From NCBI RefSeq assembly GCF_023715205.1, contig NZ_JAMBNR010000002.1, forward strand, positions 372,001 to 436,000: DNA of 64,000 bases, written 5' to 3'. Made by a program: the position numbers and the translations under genes. The stretch comes from Mesobacillus maritimus. Its GTDB lineage: Bacteria; Bacillota; Bacilli; Bacillales; Cytobacillaceae. This document shows, piece by piece, positions 1-9,359 of the stretch; positions within the stretch are counted from its first letter, which is position 1; the number at the start of each line of letters is the position of its first letter. The notes beneath the pieces are model-generated. The model did no database searches and had not been told where the DNA came from. It saw only the letters and a program-made list of their open reading frames with translations.

Positions 1-2
1 TA

Positions 3-134
3 AGCAGGACTCCAGGTGAAATCAAGCATGTTGGCCCAGAGCTGATGGGGAAACATAACAAAGAAATCTATCAAGGATTGCTAGGGTTTGATGAGGAAAA
101 ATTAAAAGAATTAGAGAACCAGAAGATCATTTAA
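3..134 (+). CDS. CaiB/BaiF-type CoA-transferase, C-terminal end only
   Basis: The window opens inside this gene; only 43 residues and the stop are visible. They match the usual C-terminus of family III CoA-transferases: a TPGEI segment, then GPELMGKHN, then a helix ending in a short hydrophobic tail. Members move CoA between carboxylic acids without a covalent aspartyl-free intermediate being needed from a partner subunit. The stop lies 13 bases before the start of the LeuC-type gene, so both are probably one operon, which suggests the hydratase acts on an acid that is used as, or made from, a CoA thioester. The fragment is short, so the family call rests on the tail motif alone. Confidence 0.68.
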   Translation, partial: SRTPGEIKHVGPELMGKHNKEIYQGLLGFDEEKLKELENQKII

Positions 135-147
135 AGGAGGCTGTCAA

Positions 148-1572
148 ATGGGCAAAACATTATATCGAAAAATTTGGGAGAAACACCTTGTTGTCGATGA
201 GAAGGATCAGCCATCTGTGTTATATATCGATCTTCACTTGGTTCATGAAGTTACTTCTCCACAAGCATTTGAAGGACTTCGAATTCAAAACCGCAAAGTG
301 CGTAGGCCAGATTTAACGTTAGCGACAATGGACCACAGCATTCCAACGAGAAACCGTTCTTTGCCAATTCAAGATGAAATCGCAAGGAAACAAGTGGAAA
401 CACTCGTGGATAATTGCCGTGATTTTGGAATCGAACTTTTTGATTTGAAAAGTGCCAATCAAGGAATTGTCCATGTCATTGCGCCTGAGTTGGGGATTAC
501 CCAACCAGGGCAAACCATCGTCTGTGGGGATAGCCATACTTCAACCCATGGAGCATTCGGTGCCCTAGCTTTTGGAATTGGCACAAGCGAAGTGGAACAT
601 GTGTTAGCAACTCAAACCTTAAAACAATATCAATCGAAAACACTGGCAATCAATGTAAAAGGCGAGTTGCCACTCGGGACAACAGCGAAAGATTTGATTC
701 TTTCCATTATTGGAAAATACGGGCATGATTTTGCGACCGGTTATGTCATTGAATATCGTGGCGAAGCCATCCGAAACCTTTCAATGGAAGAGCGTATGAC
801 CGTTTGTAATATGAGCATCGAAATGGGGGCACGCGCAGGATTGATTGCTCCTGATGAAACTACCTTTGCTTATTTAAAGGGGAAGGAATGTGCACCAAAA
901 GGGACTGAATGGGAAGCTGCATTAACGGAGTGGAAAACACTTTCTACCGATGAAGATGCCACTTTCGATTTAGAAATTGATTTTGATGCAGAGCATGTGA
1001 CACCTCAAGTCACATGGGGAACAAATCCTGGACAAGTCGTTGGAATCAATGAAAAAGTTCCAAACCCAGCAGAACTTCCTGAAAATCAAAAACGTTCAAT
1101 CGAAAAAGCGCTCGACTATATGGGACTTGCACCGGAAACTCCGATGACAGAGGTTCAAGTGGATAAGGTCTTTATCGGCTCTTGTACGAACAGCCGCATC
1201 GAGGATTTGAGAAAAGCAGCTGCGGTTGTGAGCGGGCATCAAGTCGCTGAAAAGGTAGAGGCACTTGTGGTCCCAGGATCTCAGCTCGTAAAACAGCAAG
1301 CGGAAGCAGAAGGACTTGATCAGATTTTCTTACAGGCAGGGTTCGAGTGGCGTGAAGCTGGCTGCAGCATGTGTCTAGGAATGAATGACGATCTTGTCGG
1401 TCCAGAGGAGAGATGTGCATCGACATCCAATCGAAACTTTGAAGGTCGTCAAGGAAGAAAGGCAAGAACACATTTAGTGAGTCCCGAAATGGCAGCAGCC
1501 GCTGCGATTGCTGGGCATTTTGTTGATGTTCGTAAATGGCCAACAAAGGAACTGAAAGGAGCGAATGTCTAA
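148..1572 (+). CDS. LeuC-type hydratase large subunit (3-isopropylmalate dehydratase family)
   Basis: Full-length 474-residue large subunit of the aconitase superfamily, bacterial LeuC type. The three 4Fe-4S cysteines are C346 (in GSCTNS), C406 and C409 (in GCSMC). The active-site DSHT sits at 128-131 and the catalytic loop SNRNFEGR at 427-434, so the enzyme should be active. An AAAGGAGG site precedes the ATG. It overlaps its small subunit by one base (TAATG). A CoA-transferase precedes it and a symporter follows, with no leuA or leuB in view, so it may be a catabolic hydratase (for example of citramalate or another methylated di- or tricarboxylate) and not leucine synthesis; that substrate is inference. 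leuC itself remains possible. Confidence 0.9.
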   Translation: MGKTLYRKIWEKHLVVDEKDQPSVLYIDLHLVHEVTSPQAFEGLRIQNRKVRRPDLTLATMDHSIPTRNRSLPIQDEIARKQVETLVDNCRDFGIELFDLKSANQGIVHVIAPELGITQPGQTIVCGDSHTSTHGAFGALAFGIGTSEVEHVLATQTLKQYQSKTLAINVKGELPLGTTAKDLILSIIGKYGHDFATGYVIEYRGEAIRNLSMEERMTVCNMSIEMGARAGLIAPDETTFAYLKGKECAPKGTEWEAALTEWKTLSTDEDATFDLEIDFDAEHVTPQVTWGTNPGQVVGINEKVPNPAELPENQKRSIEKALDYMGLAPETPMTEVQVDKVFIGSCTNSRIEDLRKAAAVVSGHQVAEKVEALVVPGSQLVKQQAEAEGLDQIFLQAGFEWREAGCSMCLGMNDDLVGPEERCASTSNRNFEGRQGRKARTHLVSPEMAAAAAIAGHFVDVRKWPTKELKGANV

Positions 1573-2177
1573 TGCAATCCTTTACGACAGTGACTGGAGT
1601 GGTGGCTCCTTTAGATGCCGTGAATGTAGATACAGATGCGATTATTCCAAAGCAATTTTTAAAACGAATTGAAAGAAAAGGGTTTGGTCAGTTTCTTTTC
1701 TATGATTGGCGTTATGAAAATGGTCAGGAAAAGCCTGAGTTTGTATTAAACAAAGAGCCTTATCGGAATGCGCCGATTCTCCTTACGAGAAAGAATTTTG
1801 GCTGCGGTTCCTCAAGGGAGCATGCACCGTGGGCACTTTCAGAGTTTGGCATCCGCGTGATTCTTGCACCATCTTTCGCGGACATTTTTCATAATAATTG
1901 CTTTAAAAATGGAATCTTGCCAATTGTTCTTCCAGAGGAAGTTATTCAGTCTTTATTTCAACAAGCGGAAACTCAACCTGGATTCGAATTATCGGTGGAT
2001 TTAGCTTCTCAATCTGTAAAAGGCGCGAATGGGTTTAAAGCATCTTTCGAGATCGCACCTTATCGGAAACAATTATTGCTTGAGGGACTAGATGAAGTGG
2101 GAGCTACTTTAAAAGCAGAGGATCGAATCACGGAATTCGAAGAGAAGCACAAAGTGTTTTATCAATTGTCGTTTTAA
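1572..2177 (+). CDS. LeuD-type hydratase small subunit
   Basis: Small swivel-domain subunit of 201 residues, the usual size of bacterial LeuD. It starts with the VDTDAIIPKQFL signature and contains [15 protein letters not shown] around residues 75-90, the loop that contacts the substrate in this family. The start used here is the ATG overlapping the stop of the large subunit; a longer in-frame ATG at 1536 lies inside that gene and has no ribosome binding site. It pairs with the preceding large subunit to form a heterodimeric Fe-S hydratase in the cytosol. Confidence 0.9.
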   Translation: MQSFTTVTGVVAPLDAVNVDTDAIIPKQFLKRIERKGFGQFLFYDWRYENGQEKPEFVLNKEPYRNAPILLTRKNFGCGSSREHAPWALSEFGIRVILAPSFADIFHNNCFKNGILPIVLPEEVIQSLFQQAETQPGFELSVDLASQSVKGANGFKASFEIAPYRKQLLLEGLDEVGATLKAEDRITEFEEKHKVFYQLSF

Positions 2178-2233
2178 GCTTTCACCGAAACCTTGAATGA
2201 ATTTACAGAATTTTTAAATAAGGGGGTTGTCAT

Positions 2234-2473
2234 ATGAACAAAGATGTGAAAGAACCGATTCGCAAGAAGTGGATTTGGATTGGGCTTGTGCTCATTACCT
2301 TAGGGAACGTCCCTTGGTATTTTTCGGACTCCATGGTTGAGCCGTATGTTTTCGGTTTTCCGTTATGGGGATTCATCATTTTAGTCTTTTCCATTATTTT
2401 AAGTGCCTATTTAAGTTGGATTTGTTTGACACAGTGGAAAATTGTTGAAGACGAAGAAGAAGCAAACAAGTAA
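2234..2473 (+). CDS. small membrane protein, DUF3311/YhdT-like symporter companion
   Basis: 79-residue protein with two hydrophobic stretches (about residues 14-32 and 43-66) and a charged C-terminal tail rich in Glu. Small proteins of this sort are commonly encoded directly before sodium:solute symporters, as with YhdT before PanF. Here a symporter starts 12 bases downstream. An AAGGGGGTTGTCAT leader supplies the ribosome binding site. A second such pair lies at 47986-49685. The role is unknown; an accessory or stabilising subunit of the transporter is the usual guess. Confidence 0.75.
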   Translation: MNKDVKEPIRKKWIWIGLVLITLGNVPWYFSDSMVEPYVFGFPLWGFIILVFSIILSAYLSWICLTQWKIVEDEEEANK

Positions 2474-2485
2474 AGGAGGGATAGC

Positions 2486-3991
2486 ATGGGTGAATTAACG
2501 TTTGCTGGAGTAGATGGAATTATTATTTTGTCAGCATTTGCGATCATTATGCTTGTCATTGGCTATTTCTCAGGCCGTGGTGAAAAAAATATTCATGAAA
2601 GCTTATCAGGGTATTATTTAGCAGGGAAAAATTTGGGAATCATTGCTTTGTTTTTTACACTATTTGCCACACAATATAGTGGGAATACAATTGTTGGATA
2701 TGCTCCGACTGCCTACCGAACAGGATTTTCCTGGTTGCAGTCGATCTCGTTTATGACGATTATTATTGGTGTTTATTTACTCTTCGCACCTAGATTATAT
2801 GTGATTGCGAAAAAACGAAATTTTGTTACGCCGACAGACTGGCTTCAACACCGTTTTAACTCAAAAGGAGTCACGCTTCTTGCCATTTTCCTCATGTTAT
2901 GGGGATTAGGAAACTACTTACTCGAACAATTAGTGGCAATCGGTCAGGCGGTATCAGGGATGACTGGTGGGACGATTCCTTACCAAGTGGCTGTAATAGT
3001 GTTTGTCTTCGTTATGTTAGCCTATGAGTGGATGGGTGGCATGAAGGCGGTTGCTTTTACGGATGTCATGCAGGGAATTGTCCTTTTAGTAGGGATTATC
3101 GCCTTCGTGGCCGGCGGAATTTACTTAGCAGGGGGCAATTTCGGTTCCATCACTCAATTTATCGCGGAAACGGAACCGGCTAAATTAGCGGTACCAGCGG
3201 CGGAAGTGAATATTAACTGGTTGAGTATGCTCGTTCTTGTGGGACTAGGCGCAAGTATCTATCCACATGCCGTACAAAGAATTTACGCGGCAAAAAGCGA
3301 AAAAACATTAAAAAAATCATTTGCACGGATGGCATGGATGCCACTAATCACAACGGGTCTGGTTTTTATTGTTGGAATTATTGGAATTAAACTATTCCCA
3401 GGGTTAGAAGGGGGCGATTCTGAGCAGCTTGTTGGGTTAATGGCAAATGAAATCGCTTCAATTAATTCCTTTTTCTACTGGATTATGATCATCTTCTTTG
3501 GTGGGATTGTGGCAGCAATCGTTTCAACAGCAGACTCTGTCTTACTAAGTTTTTCATCCCTCATTTCGAATGATGTGTATGGGAAATTTATTAACCCGAA
3601 TGCGAGTGAACACAGAAAAGTAATGGTTGGGAAAATCATTGGGATTATTGCCATCTTTGGGTTGCTTTGGGTTGCTTGGAACCCCCCAGGAACCTTATAC
3701 GAAATCTTCGTATTAAAATTTGAATTGCTCGTCCAAGTATTCCCAGCATTTGTTCTAGGTTTATATTGGAAAAGATTGGATGGGAAGGCTGTGTTCTGGG
3801 GAATGGTCATTGGCGCGATTGTTGCCGGGATCCTTACATTTACCGGAAACAAAACGATTTATGGAATTCACGGTGGAATCATCGGATTAGCACTTAACTT
3901 TGTCATCTGTGTGGCTGGTTCATACCTTTCTTCTACCTCTGTTAAGAAAGATCCTGTGCTTGAAGAGGATATGAATGCAGTGAATTTATAA
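2486..3991 (+). CDS. sodium:solute symporter (SSS family)
   Basis: 501-residue polytopic membrane protein with about 13 hydrophobic segments, starting with a periplasm-facing short N-terminus. The N-terminal segment GYYLAGKNLG and the segment VAAIVSTADSVLLSFSS near residue 345 are typical of the SSS/PanF/PutP group, the latter forming part of the Na2 site. Substrates in this family include pantothenate, proline and carboxylates. The operon position after a CoA-transferase and an Fe-S hydratase suggests import of the acid they degrade; the substrate cannot be read from the sequence. A GGAGGGATAGC site precedes the ATG. Confidence 0.9.
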   Translation: MGELTFAGVDGIIILSAFAIIMLVIGYFSGRGEKNIHESLSGYYLAGKNLGIIALFFTLFATQYSGNTIVGYAPTAYRTGFSWLQSISFMTIIIGVYLLFAPRLYVIAKKRNFVTPTDWLQHRFNSKGVTLLAIFLMLWGLGNYLLEQLVAIGQAVSGMTGGTIPYQVAVIVFVFVMLAYEWMGGMKAVAFTDVMQGIVLLVGIIAFVAGGIYLAGGNFGSITQFIAETEPAKLAVPAAEVNINWLSMLVLVGLGASIYPHAVQRIYAAKSEKTLKKSFARMAWMPLITTGLVFIVGIIGIKLFPGLEGGDSEQLVGLMANEIASINSFFYWIMIIFFGGIVAAIVSTADSVLLSFSSLISNDVYGKFINPNASEHRKVMVGKIIGIIAIFGLLWVAWNPPGTLYEIFVLKFELLVQVFPAFVLGLYWKRLDGKAVFWGMVIGAIVAGILTFTGNKTIYGIHGGIIGLALNFVICVAGSYLSSTSVKKDPVLEEDMNAVNL

Positions 3992-4011
3992 GCTGATTGT
4001 TGAAGTGAAAC

Positions 4012-4044
4012 TTCCCTCAGTAGGGTGCCCTACTGAGGGTTCAT
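4012..4044 (+). terminator. hairpin terminator after the hydratase-symporter operon
   Basis: A 12-base inverted repeat (CCCTCAGTAGGG at 4014-4025 with CCCTACTGAGGG at 4028-4039) with a two-base centre, followed by a weak T-rich stretch. It lies 22 bases after the symporter stop and separates this operon from the MFS gene. Confidence 0.7.
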
Positions 4045-4075
4045 TGTTAATGCCATGTAAAAGAGGCGAAACGAA

Positions 4076-5320
4076 ATGACAAATTTAATGGTGAAAAATA
4101 AGCCGGTATTGATCTCCGAGGCATGGCGGATGCTCTTGTTTCTGTTATTGGCTCAGCTCTTGGTGGCCTTTGTTGGGCGCAGCATCGGACCGCTCGGTGT
4201 TCTAATTGGGGAGGATCTATCGCTAAATAAATCGCAAATTGGGATGTTACCGGCTGCACTCTTTTTAGGTCAGGCGTTTGCTTCCGTTCCGGCCGGATTT
4301 TTAACGGACCGATTTGGTTCACGGAAACTACTCTTCATTTCTGCTTTTTTCCTTGGTCTAGGTTTTTTAGTGATGACGTTTCTTGGGCAATTTTGGGCCG
4401 TGCTTTTCCTTGTCATGCTTGGTGGCATTGGCTATGGGTCGATGCATCCGATTACCAATCGGGGGATTATCGTATGGTTTCCTTTAAATCAGCGAGGAAC
4501 TGCAATGGGAATCAAGCAGACAGGAGTAACAGCGGGTTCAGCTCTTGCTGGCTTAATTTTACTTCCACTTGGTGCAGTTTATGGCTGGCGGATCGTCTTG
4601 TTAGGTGCCTGTATTCTTTTGCTCATAAGTGGAATGGTTTCATACATGTTATATCGCGATCCTCCTGGACAAATGAAATCGAACAATCCGACTGGACTCG
4701 TTTCCTTTTATAAATCCATGTTTAATATGTTAAAAAATAAATCGCTCATGCTCGTTAGTTTTAGTGCCATGGGGTTAAACGGTTCACAAATGTGCTTAAA
4801 TACGTACCTTGTTTTGTTTGTTTATGAAAAGTTTGGGATTTCACTGGTTCTATCAGGGATTCTTTTTGTCATCTCGGAAGTGAGCGGGACATTAGGGCGG
4901 ATTGCTTGGGGCATGATCAGTGATTTTCTATTTAAAGGAAACCGCATTGTGATTTTATTGATTATTACGGTCCTAACAGCGTTCTCAAGCTTAACGGTCG
5001 CATTGATGTCTAGTGCCACCTTCTGGGTGCTGGTTCCAATCTTCATTGTCTTTGGTTTTTCTGTGTCTGGCTTTAATGGCATATGGATGAACCTTGCTAG
5101 TGAAATTGTTCCCCCGCAACAGGCGGGGATCTCGAGTGGCGTAAGCATTACGTTTGGTTCGATCGGGGTTATGCTTGTTCCACCGATTTTTGGTTTGATG
5201 GTCGATCAGACAGGCAGCTTTACCTTTGGGTGGCTGTTCATTAGTGGGCTGATGGTTCTGGTATTTTTCATGCTTTCTTACTTAGCAATCATTAATAAAA
5301 GGGAAAGTAAAATGGGCTAG
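4076..5320 (+). CDS. MFS transporter
   Basis: 414 residues with twelve predicted membrane segments. The loop 2-3 motif of the major facilitator superfamily is clear in GFLTDRFGSRKLL (about residues 74-86). A second conserved loop, FKGNR, lies between the two halves. Sequence style resembles the oxalate/formate and organic-acid permease group of MFS, though the substrate is not known. The AGAGGCGAAACGA leader supports the ATG at 4076; an ATG five codons later is an alternative. A flavin-reductase-like gene follows after 31 bases and is probably co-transcribed. Confidence 0.88.
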   Translation: MTNLMVKNKPVLISEAWRMLLFLLLAQLLVAFVGRSIGPLGVLIGEDLSLNKSQIGMLPAALFLGQAFASVPAGFLTDRFGSRKLLFISAFFLGLGFLVMTFLGQFWAVLFLVMLGGIGYGSMHPITNRGIIVWFPLNQRGTAMGIKQTGVTAGSALAGLILLPLGAVYGWRIVLLGACILLLISGMVSYMLYRDPPGQMKSNNPTGLVSFYKSMFNMLKNKSLMLVSFSAMGLNGSQMCLNTYLVLFVYEKFGISLVLSGILFVISEVSGTLGRIAWGMISDFLFKGNRIVILLIITVLTAFSSLTVALMSSATFWVLVPIFIVFGFSVSGFNGIWMNLASEIVPPQQAGISSGVSITFGSIGVMLVPPIFGLMVDQTGSFTFGWLFISGLMVLVFFMLSYLAIINKRESKMG

Positions 5321-5351
5321 AAGATCAATCATAGAAGGGAGATTTCAGAAA

Positions 5352-5948
5352 ATGGATTTTAATCCTGCAGAGTTAAGGGAAAAAGAGGTATATAAATTGT
5401 TAAGTGGCTCCGTTGTTCCTAGGCCGATTGCTTGGGTGTCAACCATTTCAGAATCCGGTGAACTGAATTTGGCGCCTTTTAGTTTTTTTACGGTTGCATC
5501 GCGTAACCCGCCCATGCTTTGTATTTCAGTCGGGCCTGGAGTCGGCGAAAGAGAAGGGACGGAAAAGGATACATTGGTCAATATCCGTTCGCAGAAAGAG
5601 TTTGTCATCAATGTTGTTCCCGTTGAGCTTGGAAATCCAATGCAAAAAAGCTCAGAAAATCTACCCACGGAAATAAATGAATTTCAAGCAGCAGGCTTGA
5701 CACCCATTGACAGCCAGATCGTTTCCGCTAAGCGGGTAAAAGAAGCTCCCATCCAAATGGAGTGCAAACTGGAACAAATCATAGCTCTAGGAACCGATCA
5801 CTTAATTATTGGCCGGATGGTCCATTATCATATTGAAGACGAATATTATCTAGGAAACTATAAAATAGATCTAGAAAAATTGAATCCATTAGGAAGACTT
5901 GCCGGAAGTTTTAGCGAAATGAAGGGACTGTTTCAGTTGCCACGGTAG
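5352..5948 (+). CDS. flavin reductase-like protein (FMN-binding split barrel)
   Basis: 198-residue protein with the flavin reductase-like domain over most of its length: SVVPRPIAWVST (about 19-30), LNLAPFSFFTVASRNPPML (39-57) and a KEFVINVV strand. This family binds FMN and either reduces flavin with NAD(P)H for a partner monooxygenase or acts as a flavoprotein itself. No partner oxygenase is next to it; it follows an MFS permease and precedes the aconitase-family triad, so a role in the same catabolic pathway is possible but unproven. A GAAGGGAGA site lies 8-10 bases before the ATG. Confidence 0.85.
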   Translation: MDFNPAELREKEVYKLLSGSVVPRPIAWVSTISESGELNLAPFSFFTVASRNPPMLCISVGPGVGEREGTEKDTLVNIRSQKEFVINVVPVELGNPMQKSSENLPTEINEFQAAGLTPIDSQIVSAKRVKEAPIQMECKLEQIIALGTDHLIIGRMVHYHIEDEYYLGNYKIDLEKLNPLGRLAGSFSEMKGLFQLPR

Positions 5949-5996
5949 GTGTCCCGGTAACGATTCTCTTGTTCTACTTAATGCTCTATGCAGAGA

Positions 5997-6020
5997 AACA
6001 CCGGAACCCGGTGTTTTTTC
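5997..6020 (+). terminator. hairpin terminator after flavin-reductase gene
   Basis: Stem AACACCG (5997-6003) with CGGTGTT (6009-6015), a five-base loop and a run of T. It ends the MFS-flavin reductase transcript and separates it from the hydratase triad. Confidence 0.8.
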
Positions 6021-6124
6021 TGTTACACAATTGGTTGCATCTACAAAGATCCTAAAATCGTATTCCAACAATAAAGGAATGAAGCATAAAAAAGAATATT
6101 TTTATAGAAAGGATGTGCATAAGA

Positions 6125-7273
6125 ATGACAACGATGATCGAAAAGATTACAAAAGCGAAAGCAGGCACGACTGCTCGGGTACAGCCAGATTGGTTTATTC
6201 TAACAGAGAATAATGGCTTTGAGATATTGGCGGCGATGGAAAATAGGAAAATAGCATTTCCGGAAAAGGTCATCATGATTTTTGATAGAGATGTACCAGC
6301 CAGTACATTTGAATCGGCCGAACTACAAAAGCAGCTGGCTAAATTTGCAAAAAAGCATGCTATCTATTTTTCAAATTCAGCAGGAATTGCCTACAACGTT
6401 TTGATGGAAAAGTTTTTATCACCTGGGGAAATTGTTGTATCTACTGGATCTCACTGTTCAATCGTAGGAGCTGAACAAGCTTGGGGCGTGCAGCTTGATG
6501 TGCGAGCTTTTGCCGATAGCTTGGAAACAGGATATTTGGATCGTATAGTTCCCGAAACGGTTCAGATTTCCTTGGAAAATGCATTAATCAACGCCGAAAT
6601 CAAAGACCTTACATTGACTCTGTTAAAAGAGGTAGGGGAAAAAGGCTTTGAAGATAAAGCAGTCGAGTTTTATGGTTTCGGATTGACAAAGGCACAACAA
6701 ACGGTGCTTTGTTCAATGGCTGGTCAAACAGGTGCAGCCGGTGTTTTCTATTGCAAGCAGGAAGAAGCTGAATCACCGATCTTGTCTTATGATTTATCCA
6801 AGATAAAACCAATGGTTGCAAACTCAGGAAGTCTATTTAATATTGAACACCTGAAAAGTGTTGAAGGGAAAGAAATTCATGCTGCTTTTATTGGGAGCTG
6901 TACCGGAGGGTCGATAGAGGATTTACGTATTGCTGCTGAAATACTAAAAGACCAGCAGGTTCATTTGCATGTTCGACTCAACATTTGTCCTCAGACGGCT
7001 TCTACCTATATTCAGGCGATGAAAGAAGGATTAATCGATATTTTTATCGATTCTGGTGCTCAGATTCTAACGCCAAGCTGCGGAAGCTGTCAGCGCAGTA
7101 CGGTAGGTGGTGTTGGCCGTGGAGAGGTGATGTTGACGACAGGTGCTTATAATTATAAAGGCTGTTCGGGTGTCAAAGATTCAGAGGTTTATATGGCTTC
7201 CGTTGCTGCCGTTGCAAAGAGCGCCATTACTGGAAAAATCACTGTGCAAGAAATGGGGGTAAAACATGGCTAA
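6125..7273 (+). CDS. divergent aconitase-family large subunit, catalytically degenerate
   Basis: About 382 residues with the LeuC/aconitase fold. The three Fe-S cysteines are kept: C259 in GSCTGGS and C319/C322 in PSCGSC. The active site differs from its relatives: DSHT becomes TGSHC (about 107-111), and the SxRNFxGRxG loop that carries the catalytic Ser and Arg residues becomes [10 protein letters not shown] (about 340-349). It is about 40 residues shorter than the intact large subunit at 7778. It overlaps the small-subunit gene by 8 bases, so the products are probably made together. It may be a structural or regulatory subunit, or an enzyme with altered chemistry. Start chosen at the second ATG, behind an AAAGGA site; an ATG at 6113 is adjacent to that site. 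Confidence 0.82.
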   Translation: MTTMIEKITKAKAGTTARVQPDWFILTENNGFEILAAMENRKIAFPEKVIMIFDRDVPASTFESAELQKQLAKFAKKHAIYFSNSAGIAYNVLMEKFLSPGEIVVSTGSHCSIVGAEQAWGVQLDVRAFADSLETGYLDRIVPETVQISLENALINAEIKDLTLTLLKEVGEKGFEDKAVEFYGFGLTKAQQTVLCSMAGQTGAAGVFYCKQEEAESPILSYDLSKIKPMVANSGSLFNIEHLKSVEGKEIHAAFIGSCTGGSIEDLRIAAEILKDQQVHLHVRLNICPQTASTYIQAMKEGLIDIFIDSGAQILTPSCGSCQRSTVGGVGRGEVMLTTGAYNYKGCSGVKDSEVYMASVAAVAKSAITGKITVQEMGVKHG

Positions 7274-7778
7274 TATACAAAGTGGAAGGATATGGTTGTT
7301 GCCAGATGATGTGGATACGGATGTAATTCTCGCGGTTCGACATCTCTTTTTGCCAACTGCTGAAGAAAGAGCAAGACATGCATTAGAAAACTTAATTCCA
7401 AACTTTGCAACAGACGTGATAGCTGGGGACGTGATTGTTGCTGGGAAGAACTTTGGTTGTGGGTCATCACGTGAATATGCCCCTGAAGCCCTTTATGATT
7501 GTGGGATCTCTTGTATTGTTGCTAAATCTTTTGCACGCATCTTTTATCGGAATGCAATCAATATTGGAATTTCACTTGTTGAGAATGCCGACATTCAGGA
7601 CGAATGTGAAGATGGCGATTTGATTACGGTCGACCATGAAAATCGGAACATTGAAACAGGGGGAAGAAGATATGAAATGCCAAAAGTGCCCAAACATCTA
7701 GAAGAAATTTTTAAGGCAGGTGGGTTGGTCAATTACCATCGAAAACGGAATGCATTGAGTAAGGAGGGGGGCAAATAA
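7266..7778 (+). CDS. LeuD/HacB-type hydratase small subunit
   Basis: 170 residues, the length of the archaeal-type LeuD, homoaconitase and dimethylmaleate hydratase small subunits, clearly shorter than the 201-residue LeuD at 1572. It contains [15 protein letters not shown] (14-28) and [15 protein letters not shown] (62-76). It lies between two large-subunit genes and overlaps both, 8 bases upstream and one base downstream (TAATG). This arrangement suggests a three-polypeptide complex or one small subunit shared by two large ones. Substrate not known. Confidence 0.88.
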   Translation: MANIQSGRIWLLPDDVDTDVILAVRHLFLPTAEERARHALENLIPNFATDVIAGDVIVAGKNFGCGSSREYAPEALYDCGISCIVAKSFARIFYRNAINIGISLVENADIQDECEDGDLITVDHENRNIETGGRRYEMPKVPKHLEEIFKAGGLVNYHRKRNALSKEGGK

Positions 7779-9046
7779 TGGGGCATACACTTGTAGAAAA
7801 ATTGATGATTAAAAATACAGGGGATGATTCCATTCGACCTGGTGATATTGTGATCGTCAATCCGGATTGTTATATGATCATTGATGCTTACTCACCGTCT
7901 GTGATTAACAAGCTAGAAGAAATGGGTTTTGACAAGGTCCTATGTCCAGAAAAGGCGGTCGTTGTGTTTGACCATTTACTCCCTGTCGGCAATCCAAGCA
8001 ATGATCCGCTGTTTATCTCAAAGAGTGTAGAACTTCGTGAAAAATATAAGATTCAAACCACGGAAAAAGGAACAGGAATCTCCCATACCCTGATGCATGA
8101 AAAGAGATATGCAAAGCCCGGAACGATTGTTACAGCAACAGACAGTCATACCACAACCTATGGTGGTGGAGGCTGTTTAAGTACAGGGATCGGATACAGT
8201 GACATGGCGGCTGTCCTCGGTACGGATGAGCTCTGGCTGAAAGTCCCAAATGCGATTAAGATTGTTTTAGAGGGGAAATTAAAGCCGCATGTAACCGCGA
8301 AAGACATTGTTTTGAAGGTGGTAGGGGATTTGAAGGCAGATGGCGGTCAGTATAAGTCATTGGAATTTACTGGCCCAGGGGCGCAGCAGCTGTCTATGCA
8401 AGCAAGATATACAATCTGTAATATGGCACTTGAGGCAGGAGCCAAGTGTGCCTTGTTTGAAGCCGACGATAAAACGGCTGAATACTTTGACATGGATTTA
8501 GATGAGATTCGTTGGATTCAGGTGGATGAGGATGCCGAGTATGAGTCCGTGATGACCTATGACTTAGGACAACTCGAACCTCAGATTGCAAAGCCAAAAG
8601 GTGTGGATGATGTTTATGATATTTCTAAAGCCATTGGTACAAAAATCGACGAAGTTTTTATCGGGTCTTGTACCAATGGAAGCATCGAAGATATGGCAGT
8701 GGCCGCTGATATTCTTAAAGGGAAAACCATTTCGCCTTATTTGAAACTAGTTGTCATTCCTGCGTCGAATAAAGTTTTTAAAGAATCCATCGAGCTTGGG
8801 TACATCGAAACGTTCCTGAAAGCGGGGGCAACGGTGTCGCATCCTAGTTGTGGACTGTGTGCTGGTTTTCCATTTGGTCTATTAAGCGATGGGGAAGTCG
8901 TTTTGTCGACAAGCAACCGGAACTTTATTGGGCGAATGGGAACAAAAGATTCCTTTATTTATTTAAGTTCCCCAGCAGTAGCCGCCGCCTCTGCCTTAGC
9001 TGGAGAAATTGTATCACCAGATATGTTAGAATTACTCACCCATTAA
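7778..9046 (+). CDS. LeuC/HacA-type hydratase large subunit (intact active site)
   Basis: 422-residue large subunit of the shorter, archaeal-like LeuC/homoaconitase/dimethylmaleate hydratase group. The Fe-S ligands are C298, C358 and C361, DSHT is at 122-125, and the catalytic loop SNRNFIGR is at 379-386, all intact. It should therefore form an active hydro-lyase with the small subunit at 7266. An AAGGAGGGGGG site precedes the ATG, which overlaps the previous stop. A strong terminator follows directly. The transporters and CoA-transferase nearby suggest a di- or tricarboxylate substrate; the exact one cannot be told from sequence. Confidence 0.88.
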   Translation: MGHTLVEKLMIKNTGDDSIRPGDIVIVNPDCYMIIDAYSPSVINKLEEMGFDKVLCPEKAVVVFDHLLPVGNPSNDPLFISKSVELREKYKIQTTEKGTGISHTLMHEKRYAKPGTIVTATDSHTTTYGGGGCLSTGIGYSDMAAVLGTDELWLKVPNAIKIVLEGKLKPHVTAKDIVLKVVGDLKADGGQYKSLEFTGPGAQQLSMQARYTICNMALEAGAKCALFEADDKTAEYFDMDLDEIRWIQVDEDAEYESVMTYDLGQLEPQIAKPKGVDDVYDISKAIGTKIDEVFIGSCTNGSIEDMAVAADILKGKTISPYLKLVVIPASNKVFKESIELGYIETFLKAGATVSHPSCGLCAGFPFGLLSDGEVVLSTSNRNFIGRMGTKDSFIYLSSPAVAAASALAGEIVSPDMLELLTH

Positions 9047-9066
9047 AAAAGATTGTATTCCACACG

Positions 9067-9099
9067 ACGACTAAAGACGATGATCTTTAGTCGTTTTTT
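9067..9099 (+). terminator. strong terminator after hydratase triad
   Basis: Ten-base stem CGACTAAAGA (9068-9077) with TCTTTAGTCG (9084-9093), a six-base loop and six Ts. The remaining bases to 9359 hold no gene that I can support; the ribosome binding site of the next gene (AAGGAG) is near 9342. Confidence 0.9.
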
Positions 9100-9359
9100 G
9101 TTTCGATATTTTAGAATGGGGGATTAAGTTTATAGAGGGAATTAAGATGGTGAAGGATACTACTTAAGCATACGGGGGCTTTAGTTGAATAGAGATCTTT
9201 ACCGAACGGGCGCAATTCATGAAAAAGAATTGTGCCTTCTTTAGATATAGGAGCAGATTGTTATACTTAGGATAACAGGGCAGATTTGTACAAGAAAGAG
9301 TTTAATTAGGATGGAAATGATTATACTATTTATAAACTTCTTAAGGAGTATGAGATTAA

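Noticed and set aside
4822-5148. Long minus-strand frame inside the MFS gene
   Set aside because: Shadow of a clear membrane-protein gene on the other strand with no start signal.
6031-6213. Plus-strand frame of 60 codons before the degenerate hydratase subunit
   Set aside because: Overlaps the true gene start in another frame and has no start signal.
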